DNA of 64,000 bases from an uncultured Gammaproteobacteria bacterium. Lineage in GTDB: Bacteria; Pseudomonadota; Gammaproteobacteria; HK1. Positions 42,364 through 51,082 of the stretch are shown here, in pieces. Under the pieces are notes generated by a model. That model saw only the letters and a list, made by a program, of their open reading frames with translations. It had not been told where the DNA came from and made no database searches. The translations under genes were made by a program, and so were the position numbers. The DNA is taken from positions 558,001 to 622,000 of the forward strand of contig OY282353.1 in the NCBI GenBank assembly GCA_958295465.1, given 5' to 3'. Position 1 is the first letter of the stretch, and each line of letters opens with the position of its first letter.

Positions 42364-43905
42364 TCAGCCGCTGGCGAAGTGCTTGTAGATCGAGACCAGC
42401 TCCTCCGGCTCGAAGTTGATGATGACGATCTCCTGCCCCGGGTAGACGCGATCGGGGCTGCGGCCCATCCGGTCGTCGCGAAAGTTGTAGACGTAGGACT
42501 CCTTCGTCTTCCGGTCGATCAGCTTGCCGAGAAAGGAGCTCGATCGATCGTGAAGCCTTTCGTCCGCATCCCTGGGGATCCGCACGGTGTACGTCTCGAC
42601 GTCTTCGCCGCGCCGGACTGCCATCCCGCGGGCGAAATTGTCGATGAGTCCGAAGTGGACGATTCCCCAGATCCCTTGCTTATCGGTAGGCTGTACGGTG
42701 TGGAGGTAGAAGATCGAATCGGGATTCTCGGTCTTCTGCCTCCGGAGCAGATCAGCCAGTGTCGCCGCTTCGAGCCGGTAGGGCCGCGTGACCACGTTCA
42801 GAAACGTATCGGCGTCCTCTTCGGTGTCGAGCAGCTCTCTCAGTGTCATGACCTCGAAGTACCGCACCGTCTTGATGACCGAGATCGGCTTCTCGGGCTC
42901 GGCCAGGAGGCGTTCCAGCGCCTCACGCACCGTGATCTGCTCGACGGCGGGGGCGTCACCCCGCTCGGCGCCACTTTGCACTGCAACGTTCTGTTCGGCG
43001 TCATCCGGCGAGTCGTCATACTTCACCAGGACACGCAACCTGGAATCGAGATCTCCTTCCGACTCGGCGATGAGCTGCTCCGGAGCGGCGGTCTCTATCT
43101 GCTCCACTTCGCGGACGACGGTGATGGGGGTCTCCGCCGCCAGGGCGTCATCCTTGGCGAGTTCGCCGACGGAAACACTCTCGATCATGTCTTCCGGCAC
43201 CAGCGAGAGCACGTGTTCCTGTGTGACGAAATGGTCCGCCTTGTCGACAGGGATGGTCTGCGGCGTGGTCGCGGTCAGCGTATCGACGTACTGCTTCGCC
43301 TCGGCCTCGGCCTCGGTCGCGCCGGCCTCGGCGGTTCGGGCGGCCTCGTTCGGTTCGACGCCAACTTGTGAGGCGTCACCCTGCGAGTCGTCATACTCTG
43401 TCTGGCCGCGCAACTTCGTGTCGGCATCCACTCCGGGCTCAGGGGCGAGTTGTTCCCGGATTGCGGTCTCCATCTGTTCGGCCACACGCTCGACGGCGGC
43501 GAGGAGATCCGTCTGTCCGGACTCATCCACGTCCGGAGCGCCGATCGGAACCTGCTCGATCGTGCCCTCGGGCGCCGCCGAGAGCACGGTTTCCCCTGCA
43601 ACGGCAGGGTCTGCCGGTTCGGCGGCGTCGCCCCGCGGGGTGCTCCCGGTGGTGGCGCCGGATTCCGTGGTCTGGGCGACCCCCACCGGAGACGCGGTGC
43701 CGGAGTCGGCCGCAAGAGTGTCACCGGTCCGGGGCGTGACGCCGGAGTCGGCCGTTTGCGAGTCACCTGTCGCGGGTGTGGCGCCAACTGCGGTCTCGGC
43801 GGTCCCGGGTTGGGTGACGACCGGCGAATCGGCAGGCGCCAGCCAATACCATAGACCCACCGCGATCGCGACCGCGAGGACGAGTAGGGTGAGGGTGCCG
43901 CGCAT
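42364..43905 (-). CDS. Membrane-anchored protein of unknown function, LysM-like C-terminus
   Basis: A 513-residue protein I cannot name. Residues 5-24 form one transmembrane helix (LTLLVLAVAIAVGLWYW), followed by about 300 residues rich in Thr, Ala, Glu and Gly that look disordered, with short repeated phrases (TGDSQTADSG, TGDTLAADSG). The last 150 residues look folded: FYLHTVQPTDKQGIWGIVHF and YPGQEIVIINFEPEELVSIY, which resemble a LysM-type peptidoglycan-binding module. ATG 43905 is chosen because the helix starts right after it. It likely spans the periplasm. Confidence 0.6.
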   Translation of the reverse strand: MRGTLTLLVLAVAIAVGLWYWLAPADSPVVTQPGTAETAVGATPATGDSQTADSGVTPRTGDTLAADSGTASPVGVAQTTESGATTGSTPRGDAAEPADPAVAGETVLSAAPEGTIEQVPIGAPDVDESGQTDLLAAVERVAEQMETAIREQLAPEPGVDADTKLRGQTEYDDSQGDASQVGVEPNEAARTAEAGATEAEAEAKQYVDTLTATTPQTIPVDKADHFVTQEHVLSLVPEDMIESVSVGELAKDDALAAETPITVVREVEQIETAAPEQLIAESEGDLDSRLRVLVKYDDSPDDAEQNVAVQSGAERGDAPAVEQITVREALERLLAEPEKPISVIKTVRYFEVMTLRELLDTEEDADTFLNVVTRPYRLEAATLADLLRRQKTENPDSIFYLHTVQPTDKQGIWGIVHFGLIDNFARGMAVRRGEDVETYTVRIPRDADERLHDRSSSFLGKLIDRKTKESYVYNFRDDRMGRSPDRVYPGQEIVIINFEPEELVSIYKHFASG

Positions 43906-44302
43906 CGTTCGATCTCCCGGCCGACGAGTGGCGATCAGCGCCGGATAGTGCTTCCCGGCGCGATCGACCGGCGGCACGTGCGCCCGTCTCGGCAATCGTA
44001 TCCGGATTCGCCCCCCGGATTCGAGCCGGATGGGTGAAAGACAGGACAGGTTCTCATATTGTCGTCACTTGAATGATACTCCATCTGTGGAAGGGGGGAT
44101 TGGAGTTGGTCCATATCGGCCCATGCCCGATTCTCCACCCGCGCTCCGGCCGCGCACGGAGTGTCGAACATGCCGATCCGGCAGTGACGCCCGACGTCGT
44201 CGATCCATCGTTCGGACCGTGTACACGTAGCGGTCTCGCCACGGTCGCCGGTGCGTTCCGCTTGCGCCGGAAAGGGTCGATTACAACGAGAGGCTGCCGC
44301 TG
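43906..44302 (+). other. Divergent intergenic region
   Basis: About 400 bp between the divergent membrane-anchored protein and the desaturase-family gene, so both promoters should lie here. An AT-richer patch around 44050-44085 is the likeliest promoter core. No gene or clear motif is seen. Confidence 0.4.
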
Positions 44303-45142
44303 ATGCAGGATTTCGTCGTCGCTTTCGAGCCGCACGTTCGTCTGGGCGCATTTCTCGGCGTTTTCATTCTCGTCGCGCTGTGGGAGCTTGCCGCGCCGCG
44401 CCGTCTCCTTCGGGTGTCGAAGGCGGTCCGATGGATGAGCAACATCGGGATCGTCGTCATCGATACCGTACTTCTGCGCCTCGTGTTTCCGGTCGCGGCG
44501 GTGGGTATCGCAGTCGTGGCCGGCTCGCACGGCTGGGGACTGTTCAACGCGCTGGCGTGGCCGTTCTGGGTCGAGGTCGTGCTGGCGGTGGTGGTGCTCG
44601 ATCTCGTGATCTATTTCCAGCACGTCATGTTTCATGCGGTACCCGGGCTGTGGCGGCTGCACATGGTGCATCACGCCGATCTCGACTTCGACCTGACCAC
44701 CGGGGTGCGGTTCCACCCGTTCGAGGTCCTGTTGTCGATGGTCGTCAAGATGGCCGCACTCGGCGCACTCGGCGCGGCGCCGTTGGCGGTGATCCTGTTC
44801 GAGATACTCCTCAGCGCCACTTCTATATTCAATCACGGCAACATCACCCTGCCGCCCGCGCTCGACCGCCTCTTGCGCCTGATCGTGGTGACCCCCGACA
44901 TGCACCGGGTTCATCATTCGGCGATCGCGAACGAGACCAACAGCAACTTCGGTTTCAATCTTCCCTGGTGGGACCGATTGTTCGGGACGTACCGGGCGCA
45001 GCCGGCGGCGGGTCACGAGAACATGACCATCGGGCTCGAACAGTTCCGCGAGCCGCGCTTGCAGCGACTGTGGCACATGCTGGCGCTGCCCTTCACGGGC
45101 GCCGGGGGAGAGTATCCCATCGGCCGGCGGGGCGTGGATTGA
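44303..45142 (+). CDS. Sterol desaturase/fatty acid hydroxylase family protein
   Basis: A 279-residue integral membrane di-iron enzyme. Three histidine clusters bind the metals: QHVMFH, HMVHH (LWRLHMVHHADLDFD) and HRVHH (PDMHRVHHSAI). Four or five transmembrane helices surround them. FGFNLPWWDRLFGTY is the usual late motif. Members hydroxylate or desaturate lipids; the substrate cannot be told. It stands alone. Confidence 0.88.
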   Translation: MQDFVVAFEPHVRLGAFLGVFILVALWELAAPRRLLRVSKAVRWMSNIGIVVIDTVLLRLVFPVAAVGIAVVAGSHGWGLFNALAWPFWVEVVLAVVVLDLVIYFQHVMFHAVPGLWRLHMVHHADLDFDLTTGVRFHPFEVLLSMVVKMAALGALGAAPLAVILFEILLSATSIFNHGNITLPPALDRLLRLIVVTPDMHRVHHSAIANETNSNFGFNLPWWDRLFGTYRAQPAAGHENMTIGLEQFREPRLQRLWHMLALPFTGAGGEYPIGRRGVD

Positions 45143-45391
45143 CGTTTGCTCCCGCGACTCGCGGGCAGCTTCGGACAGCCACGACGCCGAAGCCCTCCCC
45201 GCGGGCTCCGGCTGGGCCGCCGCGGGCATCGGACGCTCGACTTCAGGCGCTGTGACCGCCTCGGTGGTCCACGCTCCGGCCCAGGTCGAATCGCGGCATC
45301 GTCCCATCGCTGCGAATCAGGCGCCGGTGGGAAATGCGGGTTGACACCGTCATGGCCGGTCTCCGCGCCGGTGGCGGGCTCGACACCCGGT

Positions 45392-46771
45392 CTACAGCTC
45401 CCCCTCCGCGCGGAGCATGCGTATCGACTCGCGCAGCGCCTCCGCGGTGTGGGCGATGTCCGCGGCGGTGTGCACGGCGGAGGTGAGGCCGCCGGGCTTG
45501 CCGGAAATATCGACCCCGCCGATCGACATCGCGAGGCGGAGCTTCTGCGCGGCCGGATGCTTCCCGCCCTGCTTCAACGCTTCGAAGCCGGCTTCGAGCG
45601 GATCGAACGATCGCGGATCGACGTCCAAACCGCCGGGATTGAGGAAGAAGTAGAAGCCGGAATGCTGCCCGTAGACCGCCCAGGGGACACGTTCCTCGGC
45701 AAGGACCTCGTTCAACGCGGCGCGAAGCTCCGCCCCGTTGCGGTTCGCGCGCTCGCAGACGTCTTCGGAGGCAACGCGCTCCAGGCAGGCGATGCCGGTC
45801 GCGGCGCACACCGGGTTCGCATTGTAGGTACCCTGATGCCCGATCTTCTCGAACCCCTTCGACTCCGCCGCCTCGAAGTCGAGCCGCTCCAGGATCGCCT
45901 CCGGCCCTGTCACCGCCCCGCCGGGAAGGCCGCCCGCGAGGATCTTGGCGAAGGTCGCGAGATCCGGGGTGATGCCGTAATACGCCTGCGCGCCGCCGCG
46001 GGCGACGCGAAAGCCGGTCACCACCTCGTCGAAGATGAGGACGATGCCCCGCTCGGCGGTGACCTGGCGCAGCATGTGGACGAGCTCGACCGTGATCGGC
46101 AGGACCCCGAAGCTCCCGCCGGTCGGCTCCAGCATCACCGCCGCGACGTCGTCCCGGGATTCGAGCAGGGCGCGCGTCCCTCCGACGTCATCGGACGAGG
46201 CCAGCAGGACGTTGCCGGCGATCTCTTCGAGCAGTCCCGGGGCCGCGCTGCCGTCGAAGTGGTCGTCCACCCCGAACGCCGCGTGGTCTTGCCATCCGTG
46301 GAAGTGGCCCTTGAGGCGCACCAGCTTCTTCTTGCCCGTGCAGGCGCGCGCGAGGCGCAACGCCATCAGGTTGGCCTCCGTGCCGGACGAGGTGAACCGC
46401 ACCCGCTCCGCGCACGGCACGAGCTCCTTGACGAGCGTTCCCCAGCGCACCTCCAGGTCGTGGCAGGCGGCGGGATGGGTGCCGAGCTCGAGCTGGCGCT
46501 GCGCGGCCCGGGTCACCCTCTGGTCGCAGTGTCCGAGGATCAGGGCCCCGTGCCCGCCGTGGTAGTCCACGTACTCGTTGCCGTCCACGTCCCACTTGCG
46601 GGATCCGAGGGCCCGTTCGACGTAGATCGGATGCGGCAGGAACCGCCGCGAGTCGTGGACGATGCCGCTCGGAAAAATCGAGCGCGCCGCCCGCGAACGC
46701 TCGGCCGATCCGGGGGTTCGGTCGCGGTAGCGCGATACGATCTTCGAGTTCGACAGCGTGCCTGCGTTCAT
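45392..46771 (-). CDS. Class III aminotransferase, glutamate-1-semialdehyde aminomutase-like
   Basis: A 459-residue PLP enzyme. GSRKWDVDGNEYVDYHGGHG, TSSGTEANLMALRLARA, then IFDEVVTGFRVARGGAQAYY and the PLP lysine in LATFAKILAGGLPGG. It resembles GSA aminomutase but has a longer N-terminus. Its neighbour is a ketopantoate reductase-like enzyme with a 4-bp overlap, so it is more likely catabolic than heme-related. The reaction is unknown. Confidence 0.85.
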   Translation of the reverse strand: MNAGTLSNSKIVSRYRDRTPGSAERSRAARSIFPSGIVHDSRRFLPHPIYVERALGSRKWDVDGNEYVDYHGGHGALILGHCDQRVTRAAQRQLELGTHPAACHDLEVRWGTLVKELVPCAERVRFTSSGTEANLMALRLARACTGKKKLVRLKGHFHGWQDHAAFGVDDHFDGSAAPGLLEEIAGNVLLASSDDVGGTRALLESRDDVAAVMLEPTGGSFGVLPITVELVHMLRQVTAERGIVLIFDEVVTGFRVARGGAQAYYGITPDLATFAKILAGGLPGGAVTGPEAILERLDFEAAESKGFEKIGHQGTYNANPVCAATGIACLERVASEDVCERANRNGAELRAALNEVLAEERVPWAVYGQHSGFYFFLNPGGLDVDPRSFDPLEAGFEALKQGGKHPAAQKLRLAMSIGGVDISGKPGGLTSAVHTAADIAHTAEALRESIRMLRAEGEL

Positions 46772-47709
46772 CGTCCCTGCTCCCGGAGGAACGTCGCCTC
46801 CCTCGCCTTGACGATCGCGGTCACCACCTCGTTGTACGGCGCGGCGGTGCCCACCTCGCGCGCGACCACCGGCACCATTCCGTTGATCGCGTCGATCTCC
46901 GAAGGCTGCTTGGCCAAGTGGTCCTGGAGCATCGAAGGACGGCTGTTCGGAATCCTTTCGCCAAAGGCGCGGATGTGCGCGATCGGATCGTCGAACGAGA
47001 AGTGGACTCCTTTCGCGACGCCGGCCGCATGGGCCTCCGCCGCGCAGTTGCTCGCGACCTGCCAGGCCTGCGCGTTCTCCAGCACCCCGGCGATGGTGCA
47101 TTCGAACACCGTGCAGGAGCCGCTGAAGGTGACGTTGCAGACGAACTTCTCCCACACGAGCTGGTTGATGTCCTCGAAGCACTTGACGTTGAAGCCCGCG
47201 TCGCGCCACACGCCGCCAATCCGCTCCAGCCGCTCGGTGATGCCTCCCCCGAGCTCTCCGAGCCGAACCAGCTCCATGCCGTTGTGATGCGCGTGCCCGA
47301 GCCCGCGGATGGAGGCGCCGAAGCCGCCCGCGACGCCGAGCAGCACGTTGTCGGGGGGGAGGTGCCGGCAGATCCGCTCCGCCGCACCGAGCCCGTTCTG
47401 GATCGTGAGCACGAGGGTGTCGCCGCGCAGCAACGGTCCGATGGAGGCGGCGGCCGATGCGACGCCAGCTGCCTTGGTCGCGATGATCACGAGGTCGCAG
47501 GGTCCCGGCTCGGCCGTATCCGTCGTCGCCTGGAGCCGCACCGTGCGATCGCCGCTCGCCCCCTCGACGCGCAGCCCCCGGGCTCGTATCGCATCGATAT
47601 GCTCGCGCCACGTATCGATTGCCCAGACCTCGTTCCCGGCCGAGGCGAGCAGGCCCGCGTACACCGAGCCCATCGCCCCGACGCCGACTACCGCGATCTT
47701 CATCTTCAT
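46768..47709 (-). CDS. Ketopantoate reductase (ApbA/PanE) family protein
   Basis: A 313-residue NADP-dependent reductase. The Rossmann motif is IAVVGVGAMGSVYAGLLASA near the N-terminus; the family stretch TIQNGLGAAERI and the catalytic-lysine region NQLVWEKFVCNVTFS follow. Being next to an aminotransferase rather than panB or panC suggests a role other than pantothenate synthesis. It overlaps the aminotransferase gene by 4 bp. Confidence 0.85.
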   Translation of the reverse strand: MKMKIAVVGVGAMGSVYAGLLASAGNEVWAIDTWREHIDAIRARGLRVEGASGDRTVRLQATTDTAEPGPCDLVIIATKAAGVASAAASIGPLLRGDTLVLTIQNGLGAAERICRHLPPDNVLLGVAGGFGASIRGLGHAHHNGMELVRLGELGGGITERLERIGGVWRDAGFNVKCFEDINQLVWEKFVCNVTFSGSCTVFECTIAGVLENAQAWQVASNCAAEAHAAGVAKGVHFSFDDPIAHIRAFGERIPNSRPSMLQDHLAKQPSEIDAINGMVPVVAREVGTAAPYNEVVTAIVKAREATFLREQGR

Positions 47710-47960
47710 GTGTTCCCCTTCGTTGAAATGCCGGCGATTCCCGCCAAGACCGCGAATGTCTCCCGAGTCGTCGAGATCGGGCGCTCAGGCGGGTGGTCCC
47801 TTGTCCGTGAAGTCTTCGACGAAACGACGAAGATTTTCGCCAACCGGCGTTTGGTCCTGGCCATGCCGGGTTGGAGAGGCCGGGAAGTCCCGTTCGTGCG
47901 GTCCGTGTCCGGGCGTTGGCGGGAACTGCGGTTGAAATACCGTCCGTGAAACGTCGTTCG
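47710..47960 (+). other. Interval with a dispersed short motif
   Basis: No gene. Around 47850-47870 the bases ACGAAGATTTTCGCCAACCGG match, with a small indel, part of the stretch at 54572-54600 and the reverse strand of 26960-26995. It seems to be a small dispersed remnant shared by three places in the window. Confidence 0.45.
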
Positions 47961-48725
47961 TCATCGGAACCGCACCGAGCACGCGCCGAGCCCCGCGAAC
48001 TCCGCGCGCCACTCGTCGCCGCGCGATACGTCGTGCTTGCTGAACGAGCCGGTGATGAGCCGTTGCCCCGCTTCGAGATGCCGGCCGTATGCTCCGAGGA
48101 CGTTGGCCAGGGTGGCGATGGACACGAAGTGGTCGTCGATCACGTCGCGTCCGACCACGTCCGCCCGCACCTCGCCGTTGCACGACATGGTGACCCGGAG
48201 CGAATCCGGGTCGAATCCGCCCGTCACCGGCGACGCGGGGCCTTGCACGATCGCCCACTGGGTCAGGTTGTCCGCAACCGAGAGCTCGAAATCGGTCACC
48301 CCGCCCGATCGTTTCTGGTTGATCTCCATGCCCGGCGCGATGCTCGCCACTGCCGCCCGGGCCTCGTCCGTGGTGACCCCGGGACCGCGCAGATCCGAGC
48401 CCATGGTCACGCAGAGCTCGGGCTCGACCCCGCACCCCACGACGAGGTCGTCGAGCGCGACCTCGCCCGGGGATGCAATGACCCCGGACTCCATGATGTG
48501 CCCGAACGGTTGCCGATCGGTACCGAAGTGGGCGCGCACCGCCGCCGAGGTCAGCCCGATCTTCCAACCCGCGAGCCGCTCGCCCCGTGCGAGCCTCCTC
48601 TCCAGGATGTCGAGCTGCGCCCGCAGCGCCTCGTCGAACGAGAGGCGTCCGACGACCTCGGGCGGGAAGTATTCGCCACGCCGGTAGCCTGCCCAGATTC
48701 GATCGGCCGCTTCCCTGACGTTCAT
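47961..48725 (-). CDS. 2-keto-4-pentenoate hydratase/decarboxylase family protein
   Basis: A 254-residue enzyme of the MhpD/fumarylacetoacetase-like fold, usually adding water to 2-oxopent-4-enoate in ring cleavage pathways. LAGWKIGLTSAAVRAHFGTD, the metal-binding Glu pair in GVEPELCVTMGSDLRG and the late LITGSFSKHDVSRGD are typical. ATG 48725 fits the family length. The neighbours are not an obvious ring-cleavage operon, so its role is open. Confidence 0.85.
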   Translation of the reverse strand: MNVREAADRIWAGYRRGEYFPPEVVGRLSFDEALRAQLDILERRLARGERLAGWKIGLTSAAVRAHFGTDRQPFGHIMESGVIASPGEVALDDLVVGCGVEPELCVTMGSDLRGPGVTTDEARAAVASIAPGMEINQKRSGGVTDFELSVADNLTQWAIVQGPASPVTGGFDPDSLRVTMSCNGEVRADVVGRDVIDDHFVSIATLANVLGAYGRHLEAGQRLITGSFSKHDVSRGDEWRAEFAGLGACSVRFR

Positions 48726-48923
48726 CCTGGCTCCAACGGTGCGGCCCGGTGACGGGAGCCGGGATTCGGGGACTATAGCCGCCGCGCCGGTGACGGTCAC
48801 GAAACGTCCACCGGCCCGGCGGCACCGGCCCTGGCCCGCCCGGGGCGCCGCGATCGGTCGCGGTGCGCATCCTGCCACGCCGGAAGGTACGATCGCAGCG
48901 GTCTCCACTTCCGGACCTACCCG

Positions 48924-49601
48924 ATGACGAACGAAGCGTCGACCACCGGCGAGGCGCGTCACGGCCCGTCTCCGTCGCCTCCCCCGGCGGTGCGCTTCGT
49001 CGAGCCGGCGGTCGGCGTGCACGAGATCCTCGATCGGCTGGAGCGCGAGGACGCCCTCGCGATGCCGGCGCTCACCGGCGAGTACCGTGGGTGGTTGCTG
49101 GAGGAGGCGTGCGCGGTGCGGTTCCGCGAGGCCCGCCCGGTGGTCGGTCGGGGCGATCGCCTCGTCCGGCAGCGCATGGGCGTGTACGACGATTTCGGAC
49201 CCGCCAGCCGCTTTCACGACCTGACCGGACACTACCAGGCGATCTGGGACGGCTGGCTCGCGTCCATGGGGTCCTGTCCCTTCGAGTCCCGCTTTGTCTT
49301 CAACGATCGGATGCTCCAGGTCTACGAGCCCGGCGAGACCGGGATCACCCCGCACATGGACCGCACCGCCTACCGGAACCTGATCTGCCTCTTCGTGCTC
49401 GAAGGCCGCGGGCGCTTCGGAATCTGCCAGGACCGAAGCGGACGCGGGATGCGGATCATCGCCCACGAGCCCGGCGACGTGGTGCTGACCCGCGCCCCGG
49501 GGTTCAGGGGCTCCGACCATCGTCCGTTCCATTTCCTCGATCGCATCACCGAGCGGCGCTACGTGTTCGGGTTGCGGCACGAACGCCGCGCTGGCCGGTG
49601 A
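48924..49601 (+). CDS. Putative 2OG-Fe(II) oxygenase
   Basis: A 225-residue protein. The HxD pair is His144 and Asp146 (GITPHMDRTAYRN), and a late His (199 or 203, in GSDHRPFHFL) plus Arg211/212 complete a 2-oxoglutarate/iron site. YRNLICLFVLEGRGRFGIC and HEPGDVVLTRAPG give the double-stranded beta-helix. It is not a clear member of a named family such as AlkB. The start at 48924 gives a short Pro-rich disordered N-terminus. Confidence 0.65.
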   Translation: MTNEASTTGEARHGPSPSPPPAVRFVEPAVGVHEILDRLEREDALAMPALTGEYRGWLLEEACAVRFREARPVVGRGDRLVRQRMGVYDDFGPASRFHDLTGHYQAIWDGWLASMGSCPFESRFVFNDRMLQVYEPGETGITPHMDRTAYRNLICLFVLEGRGRFGICQDRSGRGMRIIAHEPGDVVLTRAPGFRGSDHRPFHFLDRITERRYVFGLRHERRAGR

Positions 49602-49780
49602 GCGGCGACCGCTGGCGCGGTGGTCCCCGGCCAGCGCCGTAGACGGGCGAGGAGCAGTCTTGTTCCATGCAAGCGGCGACCGCTGGCGCGGTTGCTTGGC
49701 GATTCCGCTGCGCGGAATCGCGAGCGCCTCGACCAGCGTCGCAGGCGGGCCGGAAACAGTGTTGTTACATATAAGCACGG
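49599..49780 (+). repeat. REP-like repeat, one partial and one full unit
   Basis: It starts at the stop of the oxygenase gene with GAGCGGCGACCGCTGGCGCGGT, a shortened unit, then a full unit from about 49672 with the hairpin CGATTCCGCTGCGCGGAATCG. The ends read GTCTTGTTCCATGC and GTGTTGTTACATAT, close to those at 38475 and 56820. Confidence 0.85.
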
Positions 49781-50079
49781 GCGTCCCGTACGACAGGGTG
49801 ACTTCGCTCTGCCCGGCCTCTGGCTCCAGAGACCGTCGCGCGCCCTGATCTGCACCGCATGACCGCATGGACCGTCGAATCCACACTTTCGGCCCCGATT
49901 GGCCCGAAATCTTCTTCCAGGCGCACCTGGCCCACATCCCGGATGCAGAATGAAATAGTCTTGCCCGTACGGCGGCCCGCCTTGTGGCGTGACCGGCGAT
50001 GATCTAGCCTGCATCCGGATCCAGGCCGACTTTGGACGTTTCAACCGGCGCCGCCCGAGCGCGGCCCGAGGAGAATCCG
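49781..50079 (+). other. Interval with a possible gene tail
   Basis: No complete gene. A short frame at 49867-49953 reads TFGPDWPEIFFQAHLAHIPD and ends in a stop; it looks like the tail of a lost gene but I cannot name it. The ribosome-binding site of the next gene (GAGGAGA) is at 50068. Confidence 0.35.
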
Positions 50080-51009
50080 ATGGAACTGAATCAACCGTTG
50101 CAATCCCGAATCGAATCGCTCGTCGAGTCCGACCGGGTGGTGCTGTTCATGAAGGGCACGCGGATGCAGCCGATGTGCGGCTTCTCCGCCGCCACCATCG
50201 GTATCCTGGATTCCCTGGTGCCGGAGTACACGACGTTCAACGTGCTCGAAGACCAGGGGATCCGGGAAGGCGTCAAGGCGTTCTCCGACTGGCCGACGAT
50301 TCCGCAGCTTTATATCGACAAGGAATTCGTCGGCGGCTGCGACATCGTGAAGCAGATGTTCAACAACGGCGAGCTGCACGAGATGCTCGGCGTGGAGGCG
50401 CCGGATCGGACCCCGCCCGAGATCGTCGTGAGCGACGCCGCCGCCGCCATCATCGCCAACGCGCTCCAGGCCAATCCGGGCAGCGTGGTGCACCTCTCCA
50501 TCGACGGACGCTGGCAGCACTCGTTCAACCTCGGCCCGATGGAGGGACACGAGGTCCGGGCGGAGTCGAACGGGGTCGCGCTGCTGTTCGACGTGGCGTC
50601 GGGGCAGAAGGCGAAGGGGCTGTCCATCGACGTCGAAGAGACGGTGCAGGGCACCGCGTTCAAGATCGACAATCCCAACGCACCGCCCTCCGTGGGCCGG
50701 ATGTCGCCGGCCGAGCTTGCCGCCGCGCGGCGCGAAGCGGCCACCGCTCCCACCCTCGTGGACGTACGCACCTCCGACGAGCGGGCGCGGGCGGTCATCG
50801 AAGGCTCGATCCCGCTCGACGAAGAAGGCATGAAGCTCGTGTCGGCGCTTGCGAAGGATACGAAGCTCGTCTTCTACTGCCACACCGGCGTTCGGAGCCG
50901 ATCCGCGGCCGAGCACTTCCGTACGGAGGGGTTCACCGACGTGCACAACCTCGAAGGCGGAATCGATGCATGGTCGCGGGAGGTGGACGCTTCCGTACCG
51001 CGTTATTGA
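50080..51009 (+). CDS. Grx4-family monothiol glutaredoxin fused to a middle domain and a rhodanese
   Basis: A 309-residue three-part protein. Residues 1-108: monothiol glutaredoxin with CGFS (33-36), WPTIPQLYIDKEFVGGCDIV. Residues 115-215: a domain resembling the A-type iron-sulfur carrier fold (SDAAAAIIANALQANPG, GLSIDVEETVQGTAF) but without the carrier cysteines I would expect. Residues 220-309: rhodanese with active Cys267 in VFYCHTGVRSRSAA. It likely handles iron-sulfur clusters and sulfane sulfur. ATG 50080 has a good GAGGAGA site. The Grx-rhodanese joining is known in proteobacteria. Confidence 0.85.
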   Translation: MELNQPLQSRIESLVESDRVVLFMKGTRMQPMCGFSAATIGILDSLVPEYTTFNVLEDQGIREGVKAFSDWPTIPQLYIDKEFVGGCDIVKQMFNNGELHEMLGVEAPDRTPPEIVVSDAAAAIIANALQANPGSVVHLSIDGRWQHSFNLGPMEGHEVRAESNGVALLFDVASGQKAKGLSIDVEETVQGTAFKIDNPNAPPSVGRMSPAELAAARREAATAPTLVDVRTSDERARAVIEGSIPLDEEGMKLVSALAKDTKLVFYCHTGVRSRSAAEHFRTEGFTDVHNLEGGIDAWSREVDASVPRY

Positions 51010-51082
51010 ATTCGGTATCGAAGGCACTGCCGCCGCGGCATTGATCGCGTGCCGATTTTCGGCGCGACGAGGGCGCCGCCGG

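Noticed and set aside
42106..43371. Plus-strand 421-residue frame opposite the membrane-anchored protein
   Set aside because: It has no start signal or family motif, while the minus frame has a clean transmembrane start and a folded C-terminus.
45146..47287. Plus-strand 713-residue frame opposite the aminotransferase
   Set aside because: It is fully covered by two recognisable minus-strand enzymes with a 4-bp overlap.
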